Below are positions 11,542 to 24,288 of a DNA stretch of 64,000 nucleotides, one piece after another (position 1 is the first letter of the stretch; each line of letters opens with the position of its first letter). The stretch lies in NCBI RefSeq assembly GCF_028769735.1, contig NC_088186.1:10571001-10635000 (forward strand), read 5' to 3'. Source of the stretch: Zonotrichia leucophrys gambelii (lineage: Eukaryota; Chordata; Aves; Passeriformes; Passerellidae). Made by a program: the position numbers and the translations under genes. The notes below the pieces were generated by a model. The model had not been told where the DNA came from, did no database searches, and was given only the letters and a program-made list of their open reading frames with translations.

Positions 11542-14500
11542 GTTGCTCCCTGTGTTGATGCTGGTGAGGCTTCACACCCAGAGCTGCTCTGGCCCACGTT
11601 CTTGTGTTGCATCATTGAGCTCTGCCAAAGCCTGAGGCCTTCAGGAGCTGCCACAGTGTAGGGCCAAGGAAGCTGTACCCAAATGGGTCCAAGAACCCAC
11701 TTTTACCCCTGCCTTTCCAGTTCCTCATGCTGAGGCTTCATTAAGGCATTCTGAAATCTCTCCTGCCTTCACACACTTGTGTCTGACATGAAAGTGGCCG
11801 TAACGTCATCGGAAGATGAAAGTCTGATGATCAAAGCAGGCAGCAATGTTGAAATGAGCATTGTGAGATGGCAGAGCTGGTATTACAGTAATTGGCTGTG
11901 TGGCCTACTTAGTGAGAGCAGTGATACATGCAAGTGCAATGTCTGTTTGCCTCTTTCATGTTGGAAATCACAGAGTCTGTTCTGGGAAGTGGAACAGGAC
12001 CTCACCTGTAGGAGCAGCCAGGCACGGAGTGAGCACTGGGATCCCAAGGCTTCTGCCTCCTCTCCTCAGCATGGAAGAGCCTCTTGGATTGCCAGGGCCC
12101 ACAGCTCAGTAAAAACAGGGCATGGAACAGTGAAGGAGGTTGGTATTTCCCAGGAAGGGGCAAAGCCCTGGAGAAGAAGTTAGATCCCCCTGTGGAAGGA
12201 GATGGGGTTTAAGCCAGCTCTGCCTGGGCACTCTGCTCCTCTGATGGCTCCAAGCAGTTTTTGTGCTGTGTTTGGAGAGCAGGAATATTCTCTTCCCAGG
12301 GAACAGCAGCCCATGGATGTTTGAATGCAGGTTGGACCTGCAGAGGGAGGTGGAAGGCCACACTGAACACTAAACCTGCATTGTTTCCTGCAGAAGGGTG
12401 GTGGCATGAGGCTGGGGACGGAGCTCAGAGCCACCAGGAGAGGGTGGCCTGGGGACCTGGCAGTGGGAGGTGACTCTGGCAGGTTCTCCCTTGGCTCCTG
12501 TGCGCTGCTGTCTCCACCAAGTGGAGGCTCTGGCCATCACTGGTCCCAGTGTGGCCCCAGCAGTGCCCTGCAGGGATCTGGCAGCTGGCACAGGTCTCTG
12601 TGTGGGCACAGGGACGTGGGCACTGCCTGGGTCACACTGGGGAGTCCTTCTGCCCCCAGGACTGACACTGAACTTACCTGACACCCTGAAAGCTTTGAGT
12701 TCTTTTCCCTCCGTGCCCTCACCCAAACCTGTGACACCTGCTTGGAGCCTTGGGAGCTGCAAAACTGAAAATTCACTCCTGGTGTTGCTCATCCCCTTTC
12801 TGAGCCTTCCCAGCAGTTGTGCGTCAGCTCCAGAAGAGCTGCCATGGCACAGGAGTGGCAGAACCAGGCCTGATGTCTTCCCTCCCCCAGGCAGGATGTT
12901 CCCTCTCCCCCCTGTGTCTCTTGGGGAATTTCTGGAGAACAAGAATGTCCCAGATCTCCTGCTGCTTTATCCTCATCTCCAAGTGGAGGTTCTTTGTGCT
13001 GCTCAGTAGCAGGGGAGGTAAAAATTCAGCACAACACTGAGCAAGTGCAGCATCATGGGCTTGCAAGGGCTGATGCAAGGACCAAAGGAGTGGGAATGAA
13101 ATGAAGCTTAAAGCTTCCCTGGGTCGCCTCCCCTGGCTCAGTGCATGTGTGGGTTGAGGCTGTGTGTGGGGGAGGCTGTGATGGCTCCTCTCTTCCAAGG
13201 AAAACCAGTCCTGCTGGGGCTGTGCACGTCCCCCTTTCCACCCTGCCTGAAGCTTTCCAGTGTCAGTGGCTTCCTTTTCCTTCCTGCTTTGCTCTGGGAT
13301 GTTGGTACTCTTTCCCCAGCCTAACCAGGAGGCTTCAGACTCGACCTGCTGTGCCATGAGGATCAATCCCTGAGCCCAGCTCTCCTCTGGACCCTTGGGA
13401 ACATTTATATCCCATTTAGCAACTGAGCTGACTGGTCCTGGTTCTGCTCTAGCCACAGAAGCACGACCTGGATTTCACAGGGACCACAAGAAAGTGATGC
13501 TTGCTCCTGCTGGGAGAGCTGGATTCCACCACTGCTGCCTCCTCCTCCTCCTCTGCAAAGCTGTGCAGCCCCAGCTAAGGCACCAAGTGGCTTTTGGAGA
13601 GCTCAGCCCTGCTCCCAGGAGTGTCAGTGCTGCTGGTTTTATGGTTTCACTTGTGTTTGAGGGGAACAGCAGGCTCCTCTCATGGCTTGTGAGCCGTGGA
13701 ATCATGTAGAAGAAAGGTGCTGAAGTATTTGGGGCTGTGTCCTTCTGCACATCAGGTATCTGCTCAGAGTTAGAACATATGGGGCAATGAATTGCTGTCA
13801 GTTAGTATTTGCAGGGTTAGGTCCCACCCAGGAGCAGACATTCCAGCTGGGAAGTTCCTTTCTTGGCAGAGCTGGATCCACAAAATCAGCGTGCATGAGG
13901 GGAAAAGGTTCTGAGGGTCCATTGGTCTGGTCTGATAATTTATATATTCCTCAGCTCCAGACCAAGTGTGGCCAGTGCACGTCTGTACTGAGCCCAGGGA
14001 CCTCATTTCAGCTGGTTCCAGCTTCCAGCAATGAGTTTGCACTCAGCTCTTCCCTGCCAAGACAAGACAGTATTTTCTCCCTATGAAGATGATGCAATCA
14101 AATAATCTTCTAGTTTTCCTTTTGGTGTGAGAAACAGACTGGAGCAGTTTGGTCTCACAGAGTCATAAAGTGTCTTTTCCCAGTCTTGAACCAGTTCAGT
14201 GCTGCATTTTGGAACCTCTTCAGCTTTCCTGATCACCTCTGAAACCTGAAGCTGCTCACTGTGTCTGCAGCACATGGGCAGTGACTTCACCACAGCTTCA
14301 GACAGGGAGAAAATGATCTCTTCCTTCCATCTTGGGCACCTGAACTGAAAATGTGGTCATTCCTTCAGCTCAGAGCGTGGCTCTCTGTGGCTGCAGTACC
14401 ATGGGGGTGCATCCCCAGTCCTGGACTTGTCTGACTGTGCTGCAGCCTCTGGTCTTGGGCACAGCCAGCTGTGGAGAGAGGGATCCACTGGTGGAGTGTC

Positions 14501-16429
14501 CTGTTCACAGCTTTGCTCTCCAACCAACCATCCATGGCTCCACCCATCATTTTTAGCTACAGTGGTGGTTAATTTAATTCCAGAGCATGAATAAATCTAT
14601 ACCACATCAACCATTCCAGGAGTCCTGTGGAAATGCCTCTCTATTCAGGAGCAGTGCACATGGAGAACAGCTTTGCCTTGCAGCATAGGGCCTGTTGCTG
14701 ATTTGGTTTGTGTTTGAATGTGACCCATGCAAAGCTGGCATCATCAGAAAGTCCTTGTATCCTCGCCCCTTTTATAATCTCCTCAGAGGGCTCTAGCCTC
14801 AGTCTCGCTGGTATCAGCTCTAATCCCAGATCACTTGGCTCATGCCTGGATTTTCCTGTTGCTTTGCCCAGGACTGGCAGGTCCCTGGCTGTGCCATGGA
14901 TAACTGAGCTCTCACTGCCTCTCCCACCTCCAGCCTCCCAGGGAACTGCCCTGGCTGCCTTTGATCTTCCTCCACAGCCCTCAATGAGGAAGGAAACATT
15001 TTCCTATCTACCTTACTGTTGCCTTTATCAGTGTTTTGCATTTCACACCCTCTGGGTTTGATTGATCTGCAATCAATCCCACGCTTTGCTGATCCCTGAG
15101 TATTCTGTGCTCACTGCCTTCCCTTGGAAGGGTGCTGAGCCATGCCCTGGTGGCTGAGATGGATGGGCCTGTGGCACACCCAATAATATTACCATAAAGC
15201 CTGTCTGGATCTCAACCACATCTTCTCTGTCTCAATCCATCTTTCTCACTTGTAAGAGCCCTGTATGATTTTGGGAGCATGGCAGGGGGGAGTATATGTG
15301 AGAAGGCAGGAAATGAGTGGGAAGGCAGGTCAAGGCTAATTCTCTCTGTTTGGGGCTATTAATTGTACATTTCATTCCATAATGAGAATGAAGGGATGAA
15401 TAATAAAATCTCTGGCAATAGGATGTGCCTGACCCAGTTTGAAATAGTGACTCCATGTCCGTGTGGGAGGTTGGGCAGTAATTACTGGAGGATTGTTCTC
15501 TCTGTTCCTCTGCTCCCCTCATCCCTGACCTCCCAGGAGCTCCACACTTTCACCTGCAGTTGCACCATCCTGGTTCCTCTGCAAGCTCCATGATCTGTGT
15601 CAGAACCCACTGACAGTTGTGTAATTCTCTAACACTGTAATTCATACTTTGCCCTGACAAACTTTATGATGTTCCAAAAAATGGTTTTTTTCACTGTCAC
15701 TGTTGCACAATCTAATGATCATCTATAAGTTCAGCCTATTTTTCATTTTATTTTGTTACTTCTGCTTAAAACATTTTCAAATGCCTTTGGCTGTTCCCAG
15801 TGTTTACATGACTCTAAATATGTCACAGTGGTTTCTGTTTCTAGCTAGTCTGAGCCATTATATATTTAGTTCTGATTTCTGTACAAACTGAACCAGCAAT
15901 TATTTTATCTTTGTATTGCATGGTGGAGTGTATTAATAACCAGTATAAAAAATTGGGGGTCCATAATGAGTGCTGCTAAAGGAGCTCCACTGGCTTATTT
16001 CCACATCCTTCTCTAGTGGGCTCACGCCCCCTTTGCCTTTTCCCAACACAGCACCTGATAATGTTGTTTTACAGCCTTGAGGTGTCCAGTTTCCTTTTCT
16101 TAAAGAGTTTTGAATATTTTAGATTGTTTTCTCCCAGAAATTCCCAGCTCTTCTTTCCAGATGAAAACACATGCTCTTTAACCTGGTCTGAGCAGAGTGG
16201 AGCCCCTCTGCCTTTCCCCCTCTATCAGGCTCTCCCTGTCATCCCAAACAATTGTATCTGTCCATAATGTGGTAGTTTCCCTAAATATCCTCATCCTCCA
16301 GATGATCCCCTTTGATCAGCACTGTGTATGTTCAGTAAAGCCTCTGAATACCAGGGCATGTCAGGTTGCTTGAAGGGATAAAAGAGAGGATGCGATGGAG
16401 GGTGGAGATTGCTCCAAATTAAAAATGTC

Positions 16430-16545
16430 AGGGAATCATAGACTAGTTTAGGTTGGAAAAGATCTTGGAGATCATCAAATCAAACTGAATTCAGCAGTGC
16501 CAGGTCCAGCAGTGACCCATGTCCCCAAGTGCCACAGAGAATATG
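16430..16545 (-). repeat. CR1 LINE 3' end fragment
   Basis: 'ggaatcatagactagtttag', 'gttggaaaagatcttggaga' and 'tgtccccaagtgccaca' match the reversed CR1 tail of an older, more diverged copy. It lies about 350 bp upstream of the exon at 16899. Confidence 0.8.
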
Positions 16546-16898
16546 GCTTTGTGTGTATGGACTTGTGTTGGCAAAACACCTGCAGGCAGAACTGCTGGAC
16601 CTGTGCCCGTGGCCTGCTGGCAACCAGGGCAAGTTCTGTGCTCTTCTTTAGGGGTCCAGTGTGTTTATGAGCACTACTGTTGTTTGTGATGATTAAGGTT
16701 ATTTTCATTACTAGCAAATAATTTTACCGCTTTTGTCCAGTTAAATTTTAATTACTTATCATGTATGGCAGACATACATTAATATACTTCTTTTTAAGTA
16801 ACCTGCATAAACCAGAGCACCTTGAATTAGGTCCTGGTGATGACAAAAAGAGCATTTGCCATTGAGGATTCACATTGTCTCCTCTCTTTCCCCCTCAG

Positions 16899-17155
16899 GG
16901 AGTGTTTGAAGAGGAGCCCGCAGAGCCCCAAAGCCGAGGGCTCCGACTCGGTGACATCTCAGTCCTCCCCCAGTGAAGAGGCTGGAATGATGACTGAGGT
17001 GAAAGTGAAGACAGAGGTACCAGATGACTACATCGAGGAGGTGATCTGGCAGGATGACACCAAAGATTCCAAGAAGAACATCAAGGACGGGCCGGGGGAC
17101 GTGCCTGCGGAGATCTGCGTGGTCATCGGCGGCGTGCGCAACCAGCAGACGCTCG
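16899..17155 (+). CDS. ZNF618: ZNF618 exon, Ser-rich and acidic N-terminal region (257 bp)
   Basis: The acceptor CCCCCTCAG precedes the exon, and the donor G|GTGAGG follows it. The peptide starts ECLKRSPQSPKAEGSDSV and ends VVIGGVRNQQTL, with the last base opening an Asp codon shared with the next exon (phase 1). It contains a Ser-rich, phosphorylatable segment, a basic/acidic stretch, an acidic block PDDYIEEVIWQDD, and a V-K-T-E motif at 17005-17016 fitting the sumoylation consensus. The segments SPQSPKAEGSDSVTSQSSPS and PAEICVVIGGVRNQQTL are recognisable as ZNF618. It enters in phase 2 and leaves in phase 1, so it cannot be skipped without a frameshift, unlike every exon placed after it. 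No folded domain is visible. Confidence 0.93.
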
Positions 17156-18534
17156 GTGAGGCTCGGGCCACCATCCCTCAGGGGCTCTGGGGACAGGGGG
17201 AGGCTCTGGACACTCAGCTCCAGGGTGAACATCAGTCTTGGGTCCTGGCTCAGGATTATTGACCTTCTGTGTCTGTTTGCATCTGGCTGCCCCTAAAGGC
17301 TCAGCCAAGATCTGAAACAAAAAGCTCCCTCTCTTCTTTTGGCATGTTCAGGGACTTGCCCATCAGTCACCTGCAGCACCTGGTGAGCTGGGGGTGTGTG
17401 TGACACAGATGAGGAACTTGGAAAGGAAAGCCTGAGAACCTGACGGCATGTTTTGAGGAAGGTTGCTCTGAGGAGTGTGGATGCTTTCAGTAAATGAGTC
17501 TGAGCTCAAGAGCAGGTTTTACAGATTGCTGTTTGTTTGTTTTCCTGATCACTTCTCAGTTGTGGGAATACTTTTGACTCTGGGCTGGCTGTGGTGTGCC
17601 CTGTTCAAAACAGTGCTTCCTGTCCCCACCCCACCTCCTGCTGTGATGAGAAGAAGCTTTTGCTTTTTTCTGTGAACATCAAACTGTCCTCTCCTCCTGC
17701 TCCAGGGAAGGGGCTTCCTGTGGGAACCTGGCAAGGCACTGCTCTTGCCCTGTCTCTGTTGTCCCTGGCCTGGAGCAGGTCCCTGCAGTGTCTCTGAGAT
17801 CCAAAGACACTTGCGAATAAAAAGGAAGAGCAATTGGACCAGGTTTCCTTTAAGGGACTCAGGAGAAGGCTGATTTGAGCTGCCAGCATTGCACTTGGGG
17901 TTGGTTTGTCCTGCAGGAGGAGAGAAAAGAGGAATTGATGTTGGATTTCCTCCTGGGTTTTGTTGATCATTATCAACATTATCATTACTGCTGGAAGGAA
18001 ACCCAGGAGATGTCCTTAGCTGGTGATGGTCTCAGAAGCATCGTTGTTCTTCCTGTCCTCCTTTCCACCACAGGACAGCCACTAAGAACAGCAGGGCAGG
18101 AGGTCAGTGCTGTCTGTGCAGGTCTAGGGAAAGCCTAAGAAGTCCAGAACTATTTCTGACATGAAGACTTTACAATTTGGAAGAAATACTCTGTGTATTT
18201 TCAGAGTTTTTGTGCTTCTGCAACTCTTGATCCTTACATGGGCAAAGCTTGATTGCTGCTGCCCTGGGAGGGAGAGGTGGGGCTATGACTGATAGGCAGC
18301 AATGGGAGCTTCTCCTCCAGCCAAGGCCACCAGCCCTTGGAGAAAGCATCTGCAGCTTGGGTGTCTGTCCCACAGGACCCTCTTCTCCCCACAGCTCCTG
18401 GCTGGGCAGCAGCAGCTGCTCTGCAGTCAGTGTCCCCTGGCAGTGCTGGTTTCCAGCTGAGCTTGGCTGTGCAGTGGGGAGGGGGCTTTTGCTCTTGGCT
18501 GACTTGGGTGGACTGGAGGGGAAGGCAGTGAGGA

Positions 18535-18908
18535 GCTGCTGAAGGCACTGGGATTGTTCAGCTGCAGCAGAGCAGCGAGGGCAGAGCTCAGCAGGATTGC
18601 AGCTCCTTGCAAGGGGCAGCTCTGATCTCTGCTCTGTGACAGCAGCCAGGGCACGGCTGGGGCTGGGCCAGGGCAGCTCAGGCTGGAGCTCAGGGCAAGG
18701 CTCTGCCCCCAGAGGGTGCTGGCACTGCCCAGGCTGCCCAGGGAATGGGCACGGCCCCGAGGCTGCCAGAGCTCCAGGAGCCTTTGGGCAGCGCTGCCAG
18801 GGGTGCCCAGGCTGGGGCTGCTGGGGGGGCTGGGCAGGGACAGGGGCTGGGCTGGGGGATCCTGGTGGGTCCCTTTAGTTCGGGCTGTTCCATGATTCTG
18901 TGATTCTG
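18535..18908 (+). repeat. CR1 LINE 3' region
   Basis: The part from 18676 carries 'gctggagctcagggcaaggc', 'ggaatgggcacggccccgag' and 'agctccaggagcctttgggc', and ends in 'ccatgattctgtgattctgt', the CR1 3' terminal repeat. The core is almost identical to the copies at 24417-24632 and 38270-38495, in the same orientation. Confidence 0.88.
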
Positions 18909-19398
18909 TGTTTTCCCTGTGGAGTGTTGGGGACAGACTGGTGTGAAGGGACACTCACAATATATGGACACTGTGGGGAGACGGACAGATTCACTGACCA
19001 GTCACAAGTGGTGGTTGAAGGCTAGATAAACTGGAGAGCTTCTGTCTGGAAGGGCATTTTCTAGTGGAACACACGTTGTATTGGTCATTGTAAAGCCTGG
19101 GCTTCTTTGAAGGCAGTTTGGTGTGGAGGTGATGGGGTTGGTGCCAATTCCTTTGTGAACAGAGCCCTGGAGGTGCCCCTGTCTGCCATTGACCTGGCCC
19201 TCGTTTTTGGGGAAGTGGCTCTGAGTAACTTCTGTCTGGCCATTGGGTCCTGTGCTGTGTGCCCAGCCCGTGGTGCCCAGCTCCTTGTGTTTGCTGAGCT
19301 CTGTCCCCTGTGGCATCACACACAGGCACTGTGCCCATCTCTGCACACCCCAGGCTACCTCACACCAGGAATGTGCCTCATGTGCCACTGCCCCACTG

Positions 19399-19555
19399 AC
19401 CATTCCAGCTGCTCCACTGGCCATTCCAGCTCTTCACTGGCCATTCCAGCTCTTCACTGGCCATTCCAGCTCTTCACTGGCCATTCCAGCTCTTCACTGG
19501 CCATTCCAGCTCTTCACTGGCCATTCCAGCTGCCCCACTGGCCATTCCAGCTGCT
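19399..19555. repeat. 20-bp minisatellite
   Basis: The unit 'ccattccagctcttcactgg' is repeated about eight times. The central copies are identical and the flanking ones carry variants such as GCTGCTCC and GCTGCCCC. The identical centre suggests recent expansion. Confidence 0.95.
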
Positions 19556-21223
19556 GCAGCCCAGAAGTGTGACCTGCTGATGCTGCTGGTGCCTCCTGCC
19601 TCTGGAGCAAAGGCTTTGTGACTCTGCTGCTGCTCCCAGCACTTCCAGGAGCTGTCCTTGCCCTGGATCTGAATCCCCTCCTCCATGCAGACAGGCAAGG
19701 CTTTGGTAGGATTTTATTCACCTTCATTGGGGCAGCTGAGACTGGAGGTGTTGAAAAGGGTTGTTTTAATAGCAAATCCTGATGAAGTGGTGACGGAGGA
19801 GTGAATGAACCCCTCTCCTGTGTGGAATTGCCAACCCCCAGCCTGTCTCCCTTCAGGGGGTGCTGGGGACAGTTGGTTAAACGGGGGATGTGTCTGAGCT
19901 GGGACCAGGGTGCTGAGGGGCACATGTGGCTCCAAGTGACAGTTTTCCTGCAGGGCTCAGCCTTGGGACGTGGCTGAAATGCACATTACAAGATTTACGT
20001 CTCTTTTCTGAGTCACACATCTGCTCTATTTATATTTTAGTTGTTACTTGGAGCAATTTATAAAAGGGATTCCCAGCTCAGTTGCTGCTATTCCCTTGCA
20101 GTGTTTACATCAAACCAGGCCTTGTGTTTTTTGCCTCCTGTTTGCACCAGCTCCTGTCTTTCCCAGCACTCCAGACTTTGCCTCCATCCATGTGGAGCAT
20201 CCCAAACCCTGTGGGGGATGGAAGGGGCTGTACTGGGTGGGATGGTTGGGGACAGTGGCCACAGTCCCCAGCCAAAGAGCTGTTGGTGGGTTTGGGCCAT
20301 TTTCCTTTCAGCTGCTTTTCCACAGAAGTCTTTCAGTCCTGTGGGGTCCCTCTCTGGCATCCCAAGAGGAGAGGTTGGCTCTCAGCTGGCTCCTGTCAGC
20401 TGCAGCTGCTGTGGATCCCCTGCACCCCCAGGGTACCCCGGGTGTCCCAGCCCTGGGGTGGGGGTTCCTGCCCTGCACAGCTCAGGGGTGCCACATTCCC
20501 TGTTCTTCACTTCTTTCTTCTGGCAAGATTCACGTGCTGACCTCAGGCCAGGGGCACTTAAAGAGCCCCAGCACAAGGATACTTATCAGGGCAGGGAAGT
20601 CAGGGCAGACAGGCACAGAAGTCCCATGGAGCTTTCTGGAGAGGAGAGGAAAAGCAAAGGCACTTGTGTTGTAACTGGGGAAAAAGAGGGGGAGACTGTT
20701 TATCACATGTGGATCATTTCCTCCTGTTGGGAATAGCATCAGATCAGTATTTGTGTCCTGGAAGGCTGAGTTATCTGTGAGCTGATCAGAAGTTTGATAC
20801 AAGACTCCTTAAGCTCTCAATCTGCTCTCCCAATCTGGTGCTTTACAAGGAACATTTTGGAGAGGACTTTTCCAGTAATGCATTAAATCAGAAATGTTTC
20901 TGAGACAGAGTGAAGAGAGAATCCTTCTACTCTGAGCCTCTCTGTCCACCTCCCATGCACACATTGGGTTCATGCCATGGTGCTGATATTTCACTTGCTG
21001 AGCTGCTCAGCATATGAAATTCAAGAGCACTTTGGATTCTCCCTGGTGAGGTAAAATAGTACTGCAGAAGCCTTAAGAAATTCTGTGAGACCTCTGACAT
21101 CTTGTCAGGAAGCCACAGGGACAGATGGGTCTTGGAAATTTTTAATAGGCTTCAGCCATCATTATTCCTTGGAAATGCATCCACTTTAAGGGCTTTTTTC
21201 TGATTTCTTTTTGCACAATTTAG

Positions 21224-21319
21224 ATGGAAAAGCAGTGGAACGTGACTCTTCCGTTGGATATACACGAAATCGATATTCAGGGACCTGGATTTTTGACCAT
21301 GCATTGAGATACACGTCCG
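21224..21319 (+). CDS. ZNF618: ZNF618 exon, conserved RYSGTWIFDHALRY spacer (96 bp)
   Basis: The acceptor TTTGCACAATTTAG and donor G|GTATGT enclose 96 bases in phase 1-1. With its flanking bases it encodes DGKAVERDSSVGYTRNRY then SGTWIFDHALRYTS. The aromatic-rich SGTWIFDHALRY core lies immediately before finger 1 and is characteristic of ZNF618; its structural role is not known to me. Length and phase let it be skipped in frame. An ATG occurs by chance as the first three bases of the exon, but it is out of frame with the protein. Confidence 0.93.
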
Positions 21320-24288
21320 GTATGTGATGGAAGGGTGTGAAAGTCTAACCAGGGCTCAGGGAGCAAAGGAAGCTCTGGAAGCAATGGGTGCATTGCCCAG
21401 ATTCCAGGTGCAAGGCTCAGGAAAAGCCTGGCCCACCCGAGTGCACCAACTAACCCCAAACCTTCCCCACCTGCATGACACACCCTGAGTGACAAGGACC
21501 TCACTGCTGGTGTCCAAGGCCACCTGGGCATGTTCTCTGCAAGGCCTTAACACACAGTGATGTCCTTCTTCCTCCTCTTCACCTTTCCTCCCCTCTAACA
21601 ACCCATTTTTTTTGGCAAGTCACCCCTCCTTTCTCTAACATAAGGGCCTGTGGTGAGCTGAGCACACAGCTGTGGCTGCTGAGCTGTGTCTCTGCCTCAG
21701 GTCTGTAACACAGCTCCCTCACACCCTCCCCAAGTCCCTGTGCTCCTGGGCCACTGCTCTACCACCTGTGGGAAGAGGGTTAGTGCAGGTGTCCCCCTTA
21801 AAGTTGAATCCAACCTTCCCTGGGTTCCACTTGACACCTGGCAGCCCCAGGACACCTGCACAGAAGCCCTGGCCTGGCACACATGGTCCCTCAGCTCCTG
21901 CCCCTGGTGTCCAGCACAGCCCCTGCACGAGGGCTGCAGCCCCTGCTTGGGTTCACAGTGCAGAGGGAAGGCACTGCACAGTTACCTGCACAGCTGACCT
22001 TCTTGGAGAGCTGCACAGTGCATTTCTGTGCCATAGACTGTCTCCAGAGGAAGTAGGAAATACAATAAAAATGGAAAAGAAAATTCAGCCTAGAGCCCCT
22101 CACTGTTTTTGACCTGTTTGCACCAACTCACAGAATCACAGAATGCTTTGGGCTGGAAGGGACCTGCCATGGCAGGGACACCTCCCACTGTCCCAGGCTG
22201 CTCCCAGCCCTGCCCAGCCTGGCCTTGGGCACTGCCAGGGATCCAGGGGCAGCCCCAGCTGCTCTGGGCACCCTGTGCCAGGGCCTGCCCACCCTCACAG
22301 GGAACAATTCCCAATATCCCATCCATCCCTGCCCTCTGGCAGTGGGAGCCATTCCCTGTGTCCTGTCCCTCCATCCCTTGTCCCCAGTCCCTCTCCAGCT
22401 CTCCTGGAGCCCCTTCAGGCCCTGGCAGGGGCTCTGAGGGCTCCAGCCCTGTGATTAACTCAGTGGCCTCCTCTGGAGCCATTCCCACTCTTCCCAGTGC
22501 TCCATGTGCAGCCAGCACTGCTGGGATGTGGGTGGGCATCAGTGACATCCTGCTGTTGGTTCAGCTGAACCTCAGCTGTGCTCAGGGCTCCTGTTTGCAG
22601 GGCCCAGGGCATGGTGAGTGCTCTCATCTGCTGCTTTGGGGCTCCAGCTCCAAGAGTTTCATAAGAGAATTGTGGAGTTTGGTGGTGAAAAGAATCAGTC
22701 CTTGAGCATGGGAGTGAGTGAGGGCTGGCAGACGCTGCTGACCTGCTGACAGCCCAGGTTTCACCAGGCAGCCTGTGAGGAGTGACCACAGGTGGTGACT
22801 GTCCCACAGCTGATATCTTTATAAAATACAGTGAGCTGTGATAATAAAAATGCTCTGGAGCAGATCAGATACAGCCAAGTGCCTGCGCTATCAGAGTATG
22901 GGAGCATTTTTTCAGCTGGGTACTCCGGTGTATCGGACTGTGACGAGTGGCCTCTTTCAGCATCAGTGACAAAGGAGCCTCCCCAGCCCAGGACACAGCC
23001 CCAGGTGGTGCTATCAGTGATGGGCAGGGAGTTCAGGGCTCTGACACTCTCAGGGGGGTGTTTTCTTCCCAAAATGTAAGAATGGGACATGGGAAGGGGA
23101 AAAAGGACAATGAGCATTGTGTGTTCAGACAGCATCCTGGCTAGTTCCTGGCTAGAGCTCACTTTGAGTAGCTCCAGGTGAGTATTGCCGTGAAATGCAT
23201 TTGGGAATGTTTATCTGGGTGTGTGTCAATGGTTTTGTTCTTGTTTGGGGCTCCTCCCTGAGTTTTGCTGTTTGGCATGGTCAGGAAAAGATTGTTTCAA
23301 GGTCGTGTGAGGAAAAGTGCATGGAAATGAAATTCTGCATTCATACCAAATTAATTCAGCCCTTTTTTCTCCCACCTCCTCTTCAGTCAAGTGATGCTCT
23401 CACCCTCTCCAAAGAGCACCAAGGGGATCCCAGTCCCACAGCTCTGGTGGACGGTTAAGAAATGCAGTGCATTCTGCAAATAAGAGCCTGGAAAGTGAAT
23501 TTATAGACTGTGCAGCAAAGTCCAGTAGGAAAAAAAAGAGATTGAATCAACTCAAGTAACAAATCTAAGGAAATTTCTGTCTGCCTGTTCAATAACAAAA
23601 GAGTCTAAATTCATGGCATAACTTCATCATTACAAATGGTTCTCCCAGCTCTTTTCCTCTGGTTTCATTTCAAATGACTGTTTGCAGATGTGTGTTTTCT
23701 GGAATTAGAGACACAAATTGAGAAGAGGGACTACTGTGGTCATGTGCTTTTCCTTAAAAAGGGCAAAAGTTCTATTTGTATCTATTTGGTTTCCTCGGGG
23801 TGGATATTTACCAAATCTCTGTGGGTTTCTTGGGAAATTTGTACATTGTGCATTTCTTGAGAAATTTTGAAAACTCCAGGCCTCATGATAACATATTGCC
23901 TTCTTTTTTCAGTTGAAAAGGATTTTTTCCCAGCTACTAGGAACTTACTGAAAAGTAATTCAAGGTTATTTCTGTCCATAGGAAACATTAGTCATTATTA
24001 TAAAATTATAAGTCAGGCTATTTTGAGAGGGGCCCTTTCACGTTAGCAAAGTTAAAAAGATACACTGAAAATGTAAGTTCAGGGTAATATGCCAAGGAAT
24101 CTTAAATAAGGCTGACAGACAGAATAGTGTCTGGGAGAGTGATTTCCTGCATTTATCTCCATGAACAGTCCAAAAATGACTTTGCTGTCAAGTGCACCCT
24201 TTTGCTCGCAGTTTATGGACCAGTGTGCAGGGAGGCTGTTTTCCCTGATCTCTCATGGTGATGTGTGCTTCTCTCTCTTGTTTTTCAG
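21320..24288 (+). other. ZNF618 intron (3.0 kb)
   Basis: Contains the CR1 copy at 22131-22545 and a GATA-motif-rich block at 22805-22900. The rest, including 23,460-24,200, is AT-rich unique sequence without visible features. Confidence 0.85.
22131..22545 (-). repeat. CR1 LINE 3' region
   Basis: 'cacagaatcacagaatgctt' and 'tgggctggaagggacctgcc' begin a reversed CR1 tail that continues through the same blocks as the 4901-5420 copy, including the 'ttccctgtgtcctgtccctc' stretch. Confidence 0.9.

Larger units (their letters stand above)
2185..16898 (+). other. Large intron (14.7 kb) of ZNF618
   Basis: The intron begins GTAGGG and ends in a CTCTTTCCCCCTCAG acceptor. It holds the 20-bp minisatellite at 3254-3690, the AT-rich tract near 4.15 kb, CR1 pieces (2554-2718, 4901-5420, 6338-6450, 10608-10705, 16430-16545), a 14-bp tandem repeat at 11472-11541, and candidate regulatory blocks at 5630-5930, 7830-8110 and 11765-11905. 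The remainder is unremarkable; I see no further exon. Confidence 0.7.
17156..21223 (+). other. ZNF618 intron (4.1 kb)
   Basis: Bounded by GTGAGG and TTGCACAATTTAG. It contains the CR1 copy at 18535-18908 and the 20-bp minisatellite at 19399-19555. No additional exon is supported. Confidence 0.85.

Noticed and set aside
16837..16898. ATG at 16837 in frame with the 257-bp exon, giving an alternative N-terminus MTKRAFAIEDS
   Set aside because: It reads through the pyrimidine-rich acceptor. No promoter-like sequence lies upstream, so intron read-through by chance is the simpler explanation.
16870..17232. 120-codon reverse-strand ORF opposite the 257-bp exon
   Set aside because: It is a shadow of the coding exon; the forward strand has splice sites and protein similarity.
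19399..19555. Could the regular repeats be a CRISPR array?
   Set aside because: Units abut with no unique spacers and the context is a vertebrate intron, so it is an ordinary minisatellite.
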